Assembly: GCA_017463125.1 (NCBI GenBank) | Contig: JAFTPV010000014.1 | Span: 1 to 64,000 of the forward strand | Origin: Clostridia bacterium | GTDB taxonomy: Bacteria > Bacillota > Clostridia > Oscillospirales > CAG-272 | Direction of reading: 5' to 3' | Length of the DNA: 64,000 nt | Shown here: one piece after another, positions 24,821 to 34,682 of the stretch | How the letters are laid out: every line of letters begins with the position of its first letter | How positions within the stretch are numbered: position 1 is the stretch's first letter | Made by a program: the position numbers and the translations under genes | Notes under the pieces: generated by a model | The model's input: only the letters and a program-made list of their open reading frames with translations | What the model was told of the DNA's origin: nothing | Databases searched by the model: none

Positions 24821-27601
24821 ATGCCACAATTACCGGTAAAGATTACACAGCTTTCAAAGGACTTTAACCTGAAATCAAAGGACGTTCTTGACACCTTCAA
24901 GGACCTTGGTCTTGAGAAAAAGAGCGGCGGTACGGTTGATCTTGAGGAGTTTGAGCTCTTTATGAACAGACTGACCTCCACCCATCAGATAAAGGATCTT
25001 GAGTCATACCGCAGCGGAAAGATCAAGATAAGCGTCGTAGGCGAGAAGAAGGAGAAGGTAAAGGAGGCGGCGCCCGCAGCCGAGAAAAAGCCCGAGGCTC
25101 CCGCTCCCAAGGCGGAGAAAAAGCCCGAGCCGAAGGCAGAGCAGAAGCCTGAAAAGAAGGCAGAGCAGAAGGCGGAGCAGCGCCCTCAGCGCGAGCAGAC
25201 ACGCGCGCGTGATAATATTAATAATGATAGAAAGAGCTCGTACCAGAAATATAACGGTACTCCCCAAGAGAACCCCTTTGCCAAGAAGCTTGACAATATG
25301 AACCGTCAGGCGCAGGGCTTTAGGAGTCCTAACGCGCAAAGACCCGAGGCAAAGAAGCCTGCCCTCGAGGTAAAGAAGCCCGAGGCGATAAAGCCCCAGA
25401 CCCCCGAGGCATCGGCTCTTCGTCCCGCACAGCAGGCGCAGCTTGAAAAGCAGCAGCAGAAGGCGGCGCAGAAGCCCCAGCAGCAGAAGCCCCAGGCTCC
25501 CGCACAGAAGAAGGAGCAGCAGAAGGCGCAGAAGCAGCAGTTCAAGACCATCACCCCCACCATTGACAGATCGAGCGTCAAGGGCGGTGTAAATATCGGA
25601 GCGGAGTACGCAAGCGAGCCTACGCAGAAGACCCGCGTTGTTGATATGAGAACCTCCGACGTCAATCTCTCAAAGTACGACGAGAGATACAACGACCAAT
25701 ATTATGCTATTCTCAACGGAACTGATACCAAGTCCACAAAGCAGAAGCTTAAAAAGCAGGACAACAGGGGTCAGAACCAGAAGAGCGCAAAGGATAAGGA
25801 GCGCGCAGCGCAGGAAAAGATCAAGAGAATGGAGGCAGAGCGCGCAAGAAACAAGCAGCTCGAGTTTACCGTTCCCGACGAGATCACCGTCGTTGAGTTT
25901 GCCTCAAGGCTTAAAAAGAGTGCCGCTGACGTTATCAAAAAGCTCATGTTTATGGGCGAGATGAAGGGCGTAAATGATACTATCGATTACGCAACCGCAG
26001 AGATCATCGCTGACGAGTTCGGCGCAAAGATTACAAAAGAGGTCGTCGTTACTATTGAAGAAAAGCTCTTCACCGAGGCGGAGGACTCCGAGGAGGATCT
26101 TCTCGAGCGTGCGCCCGTAGTTTGCGTTATGGGTCACGTCGATCACGGTAAGACCTCAATACTCGACGCTATAAGACACACTAACGTAACCAGAGGCGAG
26201 GCAGGCGGAATTACGCAGGCTATCGGTGCTTACAGAGTAAAGGCTAACGGCAAGGACATCACCTTCCTTGACACCCCAGGTCACGAGGCGTTTACCGCTA
26301 TGCGTATGAGAGGCGCGAAATCTACGGATATTGCGATCCTCGTCGTTGCGGCAGATGACGGCGTTATGCCCCAGACCGTTGAGGCTATAAATCACGCAAA
26401 GGCTGCGGGAATTGATATTATAGTTGCGATAAACAAGATGGATAAGCCAACAGCAAACCCTGATAACGTTCTCAATCAGCTCACACAGTATGAGCTTGTT
26501 CCTGAGGCGTGGGGCGGTGACGTTATTTGCGTGCCCTGCTCGGCTCACACGGGTATGGGTATTGACGAGCTCCTTGAAAACGTGCTTCTCGTTGCCGAGG
26601 TAAAGGAGCTTCGCGCTAACCCCAAGCGCCGTGCGGCAGGTCTTGTAATCGAGTCAAAGCTTGATAAGGGACGCGGCCCCGTTGCCACAGTCCTCGTGCA
26701 AAACGGTACTCTCCACCAGGGCGACTACGTTATCGTAGGTAACGCCGTTGGTAGAGTTCGTGCAATGGTTGACGACAAGGGCAAAAACGTTAAATCTGCC
26801 GGTCCCTCCGTTCCCGTTGAGATCATCGGTCTTGATGACGTTCCCCAGGCAGGCGACGAGCTTAACGCCGTTGAGAACGAGAGAATGGCAAAGGACCTTG
26901 CGGAGCAGAGAAGAGAAAGACTCCGCCAGGAGATCCTTGCCGCGAACTCCAGAGTAAATCTCGACGAGCTGTTCGGTCAGATTGCCGCAGGTGTTCAGAC
27001 ACTTAACGTTGTTGTTAAGGCAGACGTTGCAGGCTCGGTTGAGGCTGTTAAGGCGTCGCTCATCAAGCTCTCTAACGAGGAGGTAAAGGTTTCGGTCATT
27101 CACTCCGCTGTCGGCGGTATCACTGAGAGCGACGTTATGCTCGCGGCAGCTTCTAACGCTATTATCTGCGGATTTAACGTCCGCCCCGACAAGAACGCGC
27201 TTGATAGCGCTGAGCGTAACAAGGTTGACATCAGAACCCACAGAATTATATACGAGATCATAGACGAGGTCGAGGCGGCTATGAAGGGTATGCTCGCTCC
27301 TACCTACAAGGAGGTTCTCCTTGGTCACGCCGAGGTGCGCCAGTGCATCAGAGTGCCTAACGTCGGCATCATCGCCGGCTGTTATATCCAGGACGGTAAG
27401 ATTACGAGAAACGCGCAGATCCGTATCGTGCGTGACGGCGTAGTTATCTTCGAGGATAAGATCGCATCTCTCCGTCGCTTCAAGGACGACGTTAAGGAGG
27501 TAGCGGAGGGCTACGAGTGCGGTGTCGGAATTGAGAAGTTCAATGACATTCGCGAGGGCGACTCGCTTGAGGCGTTCATAATGGAAGAGGTAAAGGCGTA
27601 A
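24821..27601 (+). CDS. infB: Translation initiation factor IF-2
   Basis: 926 residues. Residues about 75-330 form a long low-complexity Lys/Glu/Gln/Ala-rich N-terminal region. The second IF2_N domain follows, then the G domain with G1 GHVDHGKT near 438, G3 DTPGHE near 484 and G4 NKMD near 538, then beta-barrel, C1 and C2 domains. It brings fMet-tRNA to the 30S subunit and promotes subunit joining. The ATG follows a short hairpin (24791-24808) and AGGTGA. A strong terminator ends the operon. Confidence 0.98.
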   Translation: MPQLPVKITQLSKDFNLKSKDVLDTFKDLGLEKKSGGTVDLEEFELFMNRLTSTHQIKDLESYRSGKIKISVVGEKKEKVKEAAPAAEKKPEAPAPKAEKKPEPKAEQKPEKKAEQKAEQRPQREQTRARDNINNDRKSSYQKYNGTPQENPFAKKLDNMNRQAQGFRSPNAQRPEAKKPALEVKKPEAIKPQTPEASALRPAQQAQLEKQQQKAAQKPQQQKPQAPAQKKEQQKAQKQQFKTITPTIDRSSVKGGVNIGAEYASEPTQKTRVVDMRTSDVNLSKYDERYNDQYYAILNGTDTKSTKQKLKKQDNRGQNQKSAKDKERAAQEKIKRMEAERARNKQLEFTVPDEITVVEFASRLKKSAADVIKKLMFMGEMKGVNDTIDYATAEIIADEFGAKITKEVVVTIEEKLFTEAEDSEEDLLERAPVVCVMGHVDHGKTSILDAIRHTNVTRGEAGGITQAIGAYRVKANGKDITFLDTPGHEAFTAMRMRGAKSTDIAILVVAADDGVMPQTVEAINHAKAAGIDIIVAINKMDKPTANPDNVLNQLTQYELVPEAWGGDVICVPCSAHTGMGIDELLENVLLVAEVKELRANPKRRAAGLVIESKLDKGRGPVATVLVQNGTLHQGDYVIVGNAVGRVRAMVDDKGKNVKSAGPSVPVEIIGLDDVPQAGDELNAVENERMAKDLAEQRRERLRQEILAANSRVNLDELFGQIAAGVQTLNVVVKADVAGSVEAVKASLIKLSNEEVKVSVIHSAVGGITESDVMLAAASNAIICGFNVRPDKNALDSAERNKVDIRTHRIIYEIIDEVEAAMKGMLAPTYKEVLLGHAEVRQCIRVPNVGIIAGCYIQDGKITRNAQIRIVRDGVVIFEDKIASLRRFKDDVKEVAEGYECGVGIEKFNDIREGDSLEAFIMEEVKA

Positions 27602-27630
27602 TCTCTCAAGAAAAAATCATATTATAGAAA

Positions 27631-27682
27631 AAACGGCTCACGAGGTCTTTCCCGAAAGAGAGAAAGGCAGCAAGAGCCGTTT
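27631..27682. terminator. Terminator after infB (also serves the minus-strand gene)
   Basis: Stem aaaacggctc with gagccgttt around an inner tctttcccgaaagaga hairpin. Flanking A- and T-runs make it work in both directions. Confidence 0.88.
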
Positions 27683-27686
27683 ATTT

Positions 27687-28052
27687 TTATACGTTTTCAA
27701 GCAGCTTTGACAAAACGAGCAAGAGCGTTTGCGTGGCTACTATTACGCCGTAGAGGATAACCGTTGTAAGCAGGAGATTATCCGCGCTGTGATATTTTTT
27801 CACACACCACTCGTATATTTTGTCCTCGGAATGATCCTTTAAGGCAAGAAGGTATATAATAGCCGAGCCTGCAAGCAGGACAACCGCTGACCACATAACT
27901 CCCGCCCGCCAGAGTATCACACCGCCGAAGGTGAGAAAAAAGTTATACGTCAGTGCTATAACCTTCATTATAACTCTGTAAATTTCGATGATTATGGCAA
28001 AAATACCGTATCTTTTCTTTGCCTCGCGTAGCATCTCAAGCCTTTTTCTCAT
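27687..28052 (-). CDS. Small membrane protein, three-copy family (copy C)
   Basis: 121 residues, paralog of 7116 and 21839. It keeps LKDHSEDKIYEW and the YHSADNLLLTTV segment, and differs most in the middle hydrophobic stretches. Basic N-terminus MRKRLEMLREAKKRYG; ATG behind AGGAGG. It lies between infB and a dehydrogenase gene as a single minus-strand unit with its own leader and promoter. Three scattered single-gene copies with matching leaders suggest a regulon rather than an operon. Confidence 0.88.
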   Translation of the reverse strand: MRKRLEMLREAKKRYGIFAIIIEIYRVIMKVIALTYNFFLTFGGVILWRAGVMWSAVVLLAGSAIIYLLALKDHSEDKIYEWCVKKYHSADNLLLTTVILYGVIVATQTLLLVLSKLLENV

Positions 28053-28287
28053 TATCCATACCTCCTAAAAAACAAAAAGTGCGACAACGTGAGTTGCCGC
28101 ACCGAAAAATGCAAACTCCGTTTTGTCGCTGAACAAAATTAAATGAAGGTATTTTTACATACTCTTGCCAATGGAATTTGCATTTTTGCCAAAATCCTTA
28201 TTGGCAAGAGTATTGCAAAAAAAGGGTATAATTATCCCCGTAGAGAAAAAACACCTTAAAAAATATTTAATTTTGTTCAGCGAATTA
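28053..28287 (-). promoter_or_regulatory. Structured attenuator leader C, with promoter just upstream
   Basis: Promoter TTGCAA (28316-28311), 17-bp spacer, TATAAT (28293-28288). Outer stem: 17 perfect pairs, 28265-28281 with 28128-28144 (arm gctgaacaaaattaaat). Inner stem: 14 perfect pairs, 28200-28213 with 28159-28172. Loop 28173-28187 is complementary to 28105-28119 over 15 nt with one G-U. The terminator 28079-28102 is identical in sequence to that of leader A. Compared with A, both stems are changed on both sides and the loop pair has swapped cgc/gcg for tgc/gca, so pairing is conserved rather than sequence. Confidence 0.87.
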
Positions 28288-28344
28288 ATTATATCATACA
28301 CACCGCCATTTTGCAAGAGCTTTTGAAAAAAATATGGGGTCTTA

Positions 28345-28469
28345 CGGACAGTCGGGACGCCTGTCCCTACAGTTGCACGTTCAAATTGCGATAAGGATTT
28401 GTATCTGCTAACATATAGATTTCGTAAAATGTGTACGCTATTTGTAGGGACAGGCGTCCCGACTGTCCG
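28345..28469. repeat. 125-bp element with 27-bp perfect terminal inverted repeats
   Basis: The left arm 28345-28371 starts cggacagtcgggacgcctgt; the right arm 28443-28469 is its exact reverse complement. 71 bases lie between and contain no gene. It is a MITE-like or long-hairpin element and the largest member of the GGACAG/CTGTCC palindrome family. Confidence 0.88.
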
Positions 28470-28650
28470 TTTTATTTTTACATAAAAGCCTCGGATGAGT
28501 ATGTTCGAGAGTCGGCGTCATCTTTGTCCGCAGAGCCGTCGGCGAGGTAGGAGAAATTGTCGGGTGAAATATTTTTATGTACAATTTTATACTTGATTTG
28601 TTACAATTTTATACAAAATAAAAATTTTAGTACATTTTTTTGATTTTTCC

Positions 28651-28678
28651 TTGACAATTTTTTTATATTTGTTATACT
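28651..28678 (+). promoter_or_regulatory. Promoter of the Gfo/Idh/MocA gene
   Basis: TTGACA (28651-28656), 16-bp spacer, TATACT (28673-28678), 60 bases before the ATG. Confidence 0.8.
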
Positions 28679-28737
28679 TAAGATGTAAATGCGGTATTCC
28701 ACCGCAAAAAAACTTTAAGTTTAAGGAGAAATTAATT

Positions 28738-29775
28738 ATGGCACAGAAGAAGGTAAAATTTGCCGTTGTTGGTGTCGGCGGTCTTGGCAGAGCTCACATG
28801 ACGGGTATTGTCAATAATTCCGACATCGCAGAGATTGAAGCAATCTGCGACGTTGATGAAGGGTTCCTTCAGAAGAGAGGCGACGAGTTTGGAGTTGAGC
28901 GTCGTTACACCGATTATTACAAGATGCTTGAGGACGGCGGCTTTGACTGCGTATGCCTTGTAACACCCGACTATATCCACAGAGAGCACGCTGTTGCGGC
29001 TTGTGAGAAGGGTTATCACGTTCTTTGCGAAAAGCCCCTTGCACAGACTGTCGAGGATTGCAACGCTATGATCGAGGCTTCGGAGAAGGCAGGCGTTAAG
29101 TTTATGACCGGACAGGTTTGCCGTAAGGCACCCGGCTTTATGAAGGCAAAGGAGCTTGTTGAGGCAGGTAAGATCGGTGATCTCTTCTACGTTGAGTCTG
29201 AGTACGCTCACGACTACCAGTTCCTTGGCAAAGCGTGGAGATGGGACCCCGTAAATCTCCGTTACTCCATCATCGGCGGCGGCTGCCACGCGATAGACCT
29301 GCTTCGCTGGATTGCAGGCGATCCCGAGAAGGTTATGGCTCTCGCTAACAGAAAGGTACTTACCGATTGGCCCGTTGACGACTGTACAATAGCTATTATG
29401 CAGTTCCCGAACGGAGTTGTAGGTAAGATCTTCTGCGGTATCGGCGTTAAGCGTGATTACACAATGCGTACCTGCCTCTACGGCACGAAGGGTACCATCA
29501 TCTGCGATAACCGTTCTCCCGAGATCACTCTCTATCAGCACTGCACGACCGATAACGGTGAGCATAAGTACCCCGCAGAGAAGATTCCCGTTGACATCGC
29601 TCACCACAACATAACAGCGGAAATCAAGGATATGGCGGTGTCGATCCTTAACGACACTCCCCTTGAATGTACCGTATACGAGGGCGCAAACACTGTTGCC
29701 GTTGGTATTGCGGCAGTTGAGTCGGCGGCGAAGGGTGGAGAGCCTGTGGCACCCCGCTATTATAAGAAAGCATAA
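28738..29775 (+). CDS. Gfo/Idh/MocA family NAD(P)-dependent oxidoreductase
   Basis: 345 residues from ATG 28738 (AAGGAG eight bases upstream; a longer frame from 28651 starts inside the promoter). N-terminal Rossmann fold with VGVGGLGRAH near 10, catalytic-site motif CEKPLAQT with E98 K99 P100, then the C-terminal alpha/beta GFO_IDH_MocA domain with DLLRWIAGDPEKV. Members oxidise or reduce sugar, inositol and related hydroxyl groups. It stands alone; no partner enzyme is adjacent, so the substrate is open. Confidence 0.93.
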   Translation: MAQKKVKFAVVGVGGLGRAHMTGIVNNSDIAEIEAICDVDEGFLQKRGDEFGVERRYTDYYKMLEDGGFDCVCLVTPDYIHREHAVAACEKGYHVLCEKPLAQTVEDCNAMIEASEKAGVKFMTGQVCRKAPGFMKAKELVEAGKIGDLFYVESEYAHDYQFLGKAWRWDPVNLRYSIIGGGCHAIDLLRWIAGDPEKVMALANRKVLTDWPVDDCTIAIMQFPNGVVGKIFCGIGVKRDYTMRTCLYGTKGTIICDNRSPEITLYQHCTTDNGEHKYPAEKIPVDIAHHNITAEIKDMAVSILNDTPLECTVYEGANTVAVGIAAVESAAKGGEPVAPRYYKKA

Positions 29776-30116
29776 TTTTTTGTAATCTTTGCCGACTTAC
29801 CGCTTGCAGTAGTTTTCTACAGCGTCGCGACAGAGTCGACAAACCTTCCTAAAAAATTAATGCTTTCGGTAAAACTTGAGCAAAAATATAAAAAGAGTCA
29901 AGCGTCACCTCTCGTCGTAGGTTTCTACGCCGTCGGGCTCCGCTTGGCTCTTCTTCATCAAAATCTCATTTATTGGAAAGCCTAAACTTCTGTAATTTTC
30001 GCCCCATTTGACAAAGCGCGCAAGGATAAATTTTTTATTTGTGCAAAATGTCCCTTGAATTTTTTCTTCAAAATATGGTAAAATATATACAAGTAGCTTT
30101 GCCATAGGAGATCGTT
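29776..30116. other. Intergenic region with degenerate hairpin repeats and the carD promoter
   Basis: No gene I can support. It holds hairpins gtag-tttt-ctac (about 29810-29821) and cgtag-gttt-ctacg (about 29918-29931), related to the hairpin that opens each 93-bp unit at 1-303. A minus-strand frame to 29905 ends in DGVETYDER, resembling GVENYVK of that repeat. The plus-strand promoter of carD is TTGAAT (30055-30060), 18-bp spacer, TAAAAT (30079-30084). Confidence 0.6.
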
Positions 30117-30629
30117 ATGTATAGTGTGGGTGAAAATATTTTGTATGGCTCGGGCGGCGTTATGCGCGTCGTGGACGTCAGGGAAGAGAATATAACGGGT
30201 GAGAAGAAAAATTACTATGTGCTGCGTGCTGTCGGTGCACACGAGGATTCACTTACCTACGTTCCTGTGGATAACGAAAAGCTGACCTCTATGATGTATC
30301 CCCTTATGACGAAGGGGGAGATAGATGCGCTTCTTAAGAGGGTTGCCTGCGAGGACGAGGAGGAGTGGCTTGCCGACTCGCGTCAGAGAGGCGAGAGCTT
30401 TAAGAGGATTATGGACTCGGGTGACCGAGTGAAGCTTATGCGTATGATACGGTCGATACATTCTGCCGCAAAGAAGCGGAGCCTCGAGGGGAAGAAGAAT
30501 TATCTCTCTGACGAGAACGCTATGCGTAAGGCAAAAAAACTCTTATACTCCGAGTTCTCCGTCGTGCTTGGTATCCCGGAGGACGACGTTGAGGATTTTA
30601 TAACTCGTGAAATAGAAAAGAATAAATAA
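30117..30629 (+). CDS. carD: CarD family transcriptional regulator
   Basis: 170 residues. The N-terminal RNA-polymerase-interaction Tudor-like domain has FxxGENILYGSGGVMRV near 4-18 and YYVLRAVGAHEDSLTYVPV; an all-helical C-terminal DNA-binding domain follows. In other bacteria CarD/CdnL stabilises open complexes at housekeeping promoters including rRNA. Single gene with its own promoter and a terminator shared with the convergent addB operon. Confidence 0.93.
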   Translation: MYSVGENILYGSGGVMRVVDVREENITGEKKNYYVLRAVGAHEDSLTYVPVDNEKLTSMMYPLMTKGEIDALLKRVACEDEEEWLADSRQRGESFKRIMDSGDRVKLMRMIRSIHSAAKKRSLEGKKNYLSDENAMRKAKKLLYSEFSVVLGIPEDDVEDFITREIEKNK

Positions 30630-30678
30630 TAAAAACGCACTAATTGTAAATTTCGGTTTACTTTTAAGTGCGTTTTTT
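30629..30678. terminator. Bidirectional terminator between carD and addB
   Basis: Stem aaaacgcact with agtgcgtttt, inner hairpin gtaaa/tttac, with A- and T-runs on both sides. Confidence 0.88.
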
Positions 30679-30683
30679 GTTTT

Positions 30684-33600
30684 TTATTTTTCGGTTATGA
30701 CTTTGCTGCGGCAGAGTGGCTTGAATTCACAGACGTCGCAGTGAGTTTCACCGTGACGCTCGACTCTCGGGCGAGCCTTAATGTCGCCGCTATATATTCT
30801 GTCGGCAACGTCGGACACCACCTTAAGAGTGCCGTCCATCATATCGGCAAAGCTCTCCTCGCTGAAGAGGTATTTTTTCTTCGAGTCGGGGATTTTGTCA
30901 GGAGTTCTTTTTGAGTAGAGGGGGGTGTAGCGCATATCCATAGCCGAGATTATATGCTCGTCGTCAAGCACCATTCCCTCGCGCCCTTGAGCGCTCTTTA
31001 CCGCATCGCTTGCAAGAGAGTCGTCGGGTGAGTCAACGCGCTGGTCACCGATGGCGGTCTTGACGTAAATGACACCTGCGGGAATGAGCCTTCCGCCCTC
31101 TGAAAGTCCTATGCGCTGCTTGAATTTCTCGTTTTCTGAATCCAGTATGGACTTTAAGTAGAGGAACATTTGCAGATTTTTGCCATCGGCAAGGTCGTCG
31201 GGAGAAAATTCCTTATGCCCCGTTTTGTAGTCAACGACCCTTACGTAAACGTTGCCGTCACGCTCGTAGGTATCGACTCTATCGATATAGCCGTAAATAT
31301 ACACGTCCCTGCCGCCCTTAGTCTTTGTTATCACGGGCTCGGGACAGTCGGGGTCGGAGGCTGTTATAGCAAGCTCGAAGAACCTCGGCTTAAACCTTGA
31401 CGCTGCAAATTCCTCGCACAGCCCTTCAACGACGGGAAGTGACGCGCGCACGAGTCGCTCAAGCTTGATTTTCGTTAGCGAGGAGCTTCCGAGAGCGCCC
31501 TCGCCAAGCTCGCTTACGTATTTTTTCGCTGCGTCACGGGTCAGCTCCTCTCGTTCATCAGCAGTAAGTGTGCTAGAGTCACGCTCAGAGCGAGTGAGGG
31601 TAAGAAATACGTTCTCAAGTATCGAGTGGATAAACGTACCGATATTTGCCGCATTAAATTCAGCGCGCTCCGCCTCGGAAAGAGATAGGGTGTATTTACA
31701 GAAATAGCTTAACGGGCAGGTCGTGTAGCTGTCTATACGCGATTGAGTAAGGGATATGGGGCTATCCTTACCTCGAGAGGATATTGCGGGGTCAAGCTCG
31801 AGGCTCGAGTTAGTTATATCGCCGTCCGACACGGTGAGCATATCACCGACCCCCGCCGCGTGTAGCGCTGATCTGACAGCGCGTTCTGTATCGGCGTCTG
31901 TATCCGCGAGCGAGAGAAGGGCGCCCTCCTTGGTATAGACGGTAAGGCTTTTCGGCAAGTCTGAAATTCTTATAGGCGCAATTCTGCAGAGCCTCGATAT
32001 TTTTGCTATCACATCTGAGCGCTCTCTTGCCTTGAACTTCGTGTCACAGGTGGAGTAGGTAAGGGTGACGCTCTCCTTTGCGTAAGTGAGGGCACGCGTA
32101 AAGACGTATAGCTCTCTTGCTCCCTTGACCTCAAGCTCCGGGTGTATTGCAAGTCCCAGCTCGGAGAGTATGGACTTATCCTTTTCACTAAAATACGAGC
32201 TGTCGTTTACAAGACCCGGGAACTCTCCGGAATTAACGCCCATAAGATATACGTGCTTCTTTCCGTAAAGGCGGAGCATATCTGCCGAGCCGACGGTAAC
32301 CTCGTCGTAGTACGCGGGGATTCTTGCAATATCGGCACCGCCGAAGCTAATTTTAAGAAGAGAGAGGAAGGTGTCGCCGTCAGCCTCCGTATCACCGAGG
32401 GTGCTGACAAGAGTATCAAGACTTCGGCATATTGTGTCAAAGAGCCTTGCGACCTCGGCAGCTCTCTCTCCCTCACCGATTTTTTCAAGAGCCGCAGCGC
32501 GCTCACGCAGCGCCCTCTCCATATCCAGTGCGGTAAGGTGAGAATAGAGAGCCTCTGCTTGCTCCTTAACGGTTTTTGCCGCCTTGACGTCTGCTTCAAG
32601 GGCGAGAAGCGGAGTGATGAGCGCCTCGCGCGCCGAATTTATCCGTAAGAGCTTGTCCTTATGCTCGGGTCTGTGCCTCGTGCTGTATCCGTCGGGATTC
32701 ATATTCCAGGTAACGCTGTCGGTAAAGCGTGAGCCGTTTATCTGCCAGACCTCCGCGTATATTTCGAGCTCGTCGCACTCCTCCTTCGTTATGGGAGAAA
32801 GAGGGCATTTTGCGTAGGTGATAAGACTCTCGCGGGAAAAATGCGACCTTATTACCGAGTAGGCGGAGTAGATAAGCTTTATCGCGTCGTAGCCGGAAAC
32901 GTCCCGACGCCTTGAGATAAAGGCGGGAATCTCAGCGCTCTTCAGCGAGGCGTCGAGTATTCCCTCGTATTTTGACACGTCGCGCGCTACTATGGCAAAG
33001 TCTGAAAGAGAAGCGCCTCCCATCAGCCTTCTCTTTATATCCGAGGCAATGAAGTCACATTCCTCAAAAGGCTCTCTCGCCTCAAAAATACGTATTTCCT
33101 CCTTGTTTTGTAAACTTATATTGTCCAATATAGCCCTGTTTCGCCATAGAACGTCGCTGATATCCCTTATAGAATCGGGAACATTTGCGGGCGAATTTTC
33201 ATACATAAGTTTGATATTCACGTTTTCACGGCGCCCATCGGACTTAAGACGCGCCTCTGTGCCGCGTATCTCGGAGTATTCAAAAGAGTCCTCTGCCGCC
33301 TTTGATACGTTTAAGAGTACGGTAAGGTTCAGCCTGCCCGAAAGCTCCGCAATTATTTTATACTGCGGCTCAGTGAAGGAGGTGAAGCCTTCGACGAATA
33401 CCGAGTATCCCTTAAGGTAATCGGGGTTTTCCTTAAGGCTCTTTAGCATCAGGGTACAGTCGTCGCCCGTGTCGGCGTATTTTTCGGCTAAAAGATTTTT
33501 GTATAAGGAAAAAATCATATAGAGGTCATGTAGCTTTCCCTTCAGGCGTCCGTCACCCAAAAGACGCTCCGAGGCTGCGCTCTCGGCAAGCTGCTGCGGG

Positions 33601-33998
33601 CTGATACCCAGGCTCTGCATCTCACCGACTGCGGCAAGAGCTCGGTTTACAAGTCCCTCGTTCACACCTCTTGATACGCCCATCGCGACAAGAGATGATG
33701 AAAGCTCGGTAAGAGTACGCCACATTATAAGTGCGCGTCTTGTGTTGTCACAGTACTCGCCCGATATTCCTCCGAGAGCTCTTGCGGTGCTGTTGGCGAG
33801 TCTTGTAAAATTCGTTACCTCAAAGCAGAGCGCGGCAGAGTGCGGAAGGACGTCTGCCATCTCCGACTCGGCAACGACCGTCTGCTGCTCGGGAACAATA
33901 AGAAGCGTGCGCTTGCCCGACTCGACAAGGCTCTGTATCTCTTCCTTTATCCTCTCGTGACCAAGGGAGCAAAAGCCGCTCTTGATTATCTTAAGCAT
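30684..33998 (-). CDS. addB: ATP-dependent helicase/nuclease subunit B (AddB)
   Basis: 1104 residues from ATG 33998 with GGAGGCGG just upstream; a 12-residue longer frame lacks a site. The N-terminal helicase-like half lacks a functional-looking Walker A but has VPEQQT. The C-terminal RecB-like nuclease has the cysteine CPLSYFCKY near 760, a GYIDRVD...VVDYKTGH active site near 945-975, and the cluster CDVCEFKPLC at the end. These four cysteines are the 4Fe-4S site of AddB. It processes double-strand breaks with AddA, which is not in this window. It overlaps the regulator gene upstream by eight bases. Confidence 0.93.
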   Translation of the reverse strand: MLKIIKSGFCSLGHERIKEEIQSLVESGKRTLLIVPEQQTVVAESEMADVLPHSAALCFEVTNFTRLANSTARALGGISGEYCDNTRRALIMWRTLTELSSSLVAMGVSRGVNEGLVNRALAAVGEMQSLGISPQQLAESAASERLLGDGRLKGKLHDLYMIFSLYKNLLAEKYADTGDDCTLMLKSLKENPDYLKGYSVFVEGFTSFTEPQYKIIAELSGRLNLTVLLNVSKAAEDSFEYSEIRGTEARLKSDGRRENVNIKLMYENSPANVPDSIRDISDVLWRNRAILDNISLQNKEEIRIFEAREPFEECDFIASDIKRRLMGGASLSDFAIVARDVSKYEGILDASLKSAEIPAFISRRRDVSGYDAIKLIYSAYSVIRSHFSRESLITYAKCPLSPITKEECDELEIYAEVWQINGSRFTDSVTWNMNPDGYSTRHRPEHKDKLLRINSAREALITPLLALEADVKAAKTVKEQAEALYSHLTALDMERALRERAAALEKIGEGERAAEVARLFDTICRSLDTLVSTLGDTEADGDTFLSLLKISFGGADIARIPAYYDEVTVGSADMLRLYGKKHVYLMGVNSGEFPGLVNDSSYFSEKDKSILSELGLAIHPELEVKGARELYVFTRALTYAKESVTLTYSTCDTKFKARERSDVIAKISRLCRIAPIRISDLPKSLTVYTKEGALLSLADTDADTERAVRSALHAAGVGDMLTVSDGDITNSSLELDPAISSRGKDSPISLTQSRIDSYTTCPLSYFCKYTLSLSEAERAEFNAANIGTFIHSILENVFLTLTRSERDSSTLTADEREELTRDAAKKYVSELGEGALGSSSLTKIKLERLVRASLPVVEGLCEEFAASRFKPRFFELAITASDPDCPEPVITKTKGGRDVYIYGYIDRVDTYERDGNVYVRVVDYKTGHKEFSPDDLADGKNLQMFLYLKSILDSENEKFKQRIGLSEGGRLIPAGVIYVKTAIGDQRVDSPDDSLASDAVKSAQGREGMVLDDEHIISAMDMRYTPLYSKRTPDKIPDSKKKYLFSEESFADMMDGTLKVVSDVADRIYSGDIKARPRVERHGETHCDVCEFKPLCRSKVITEK

Positions 33999-34542
33999 TT
34001 TCCGCCTCCTCCCTGTAAAGATACCGTCCGTCAATCTTGTAGCCCGACCTTCTTGACGAGAGGATTATTTTCTCCCCTCGCTCGAGCTTCTCGCGCAGAT
34101 AATGTATGTAAACGTTGATTATTCCCTCGTCAGCGCCGTCATCCCACACGTCGTGAAGAATCTCGGCGCGGCTGACAAACTCTCCTTTTGCCGAAATAAG
34201 TCTTGCAAGCAGCGCTGCCTCAAGCTCGGTGAGCCTTATACTCTCGCCTCTGATATGGCATATCCTGCCGTTTAAGCTGATGGGCGCGGGAGATACACCC
34301 TCCGATACGCACCTTATAATATCCTCAAAGGCGGCAGGTATCCTAAGCGTGCAGGGAAAAGTACGGCTCATAGCTATCAGCCCCTCTTTTTTCGGTGCTT
34401 CTCCCATACTGTCAAGATCCCAAAAGCACGCGTCGTACTCTTCACCCGCTCTCACGAGCGTAACGTCAAGAACGCCGTTAAGCGTCAGGGCGATTTTTCG
34501 CCGTAAATATTCATTTTTGGTAGCGATATACACCCTTTTCAC
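33991..34542 (-). CDS. Degenerate OmpR-type regulator, coupled to addB
   Basis: 183 residues. The C-terminal half (about 90-175) is a good OmpR/PhoB winged helix (RLTELEAALLARLISAKGEFVSRAEILHDVWDD and INVYIHYLREKLE). The N-terminal ~80 residues look like a shortened receiver: an aspartate in YDACFWDLDS, but no clear acidic pocket and no conserved Lys. Phosphorylation is therefore doubtful. No kinase is adjacent. Its stop codon overlaps the addB start, so the two are translated together, an unusual pairing suggesting a regulator of DNA repair. Confidence 0.85.
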   Translation of the reverse strand: MKRVYIATKNEYLRRKIALTLNGVLDVTLVRAGEEYDACFWDLDSMGEAPKKEGLIAMSRTFPCTLRIPAAFEDIIRCVSEGVSPAPISLNGRICHIRGESIRLTELEAALLARLISAKGEFVSRAEILHDVWDDGADEGIINVYIHYLREKLERGEKIILSSRRSGYKIDGRYLYREEAENA

Positions 34543-34579
34543 AGTGTGCTCTCCTTGTAATTTCTAATTTATTAAAAAT

Positions 34580-34608
34580 ATTATAATATAATATCGCGCC
34601 TTTGTCAA
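34580..34608 (-). promoter_or_regulatory. Promoter of the regulator-addB operon
   Basis: Minus strand TTGACA (34608-34603), 17-bp spacer, TATAAT (34585-34580). Confidence 0.85.
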
Positions 34609-34635
34609 GTTCTATATTCAAAAATGGGCAAAAGA

Positions 34636-34672
34636 ACACCTCACCAACCGTCTTACCGATTGATGAGGTGCT
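34636..34672 (-). terminator. Terminator of the ATP synthase operon
   Basis: Stem cacctca-t-caa with ttg-g-tgaggtg, followed on the minus strand by TTCTTTT. It lies 11 bases after the atpC stop. Confidence 0.8.
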
Positions 34673-34682
34673 TGTGTTATTA

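Noticed and set aside
29905-30105. 66-residue minus-strand frame ending DGVETYDER
   Set aside because: It overlaps the carD promoter region and hairpin repeats and has no ribosome site; treated as a repeat remnant.
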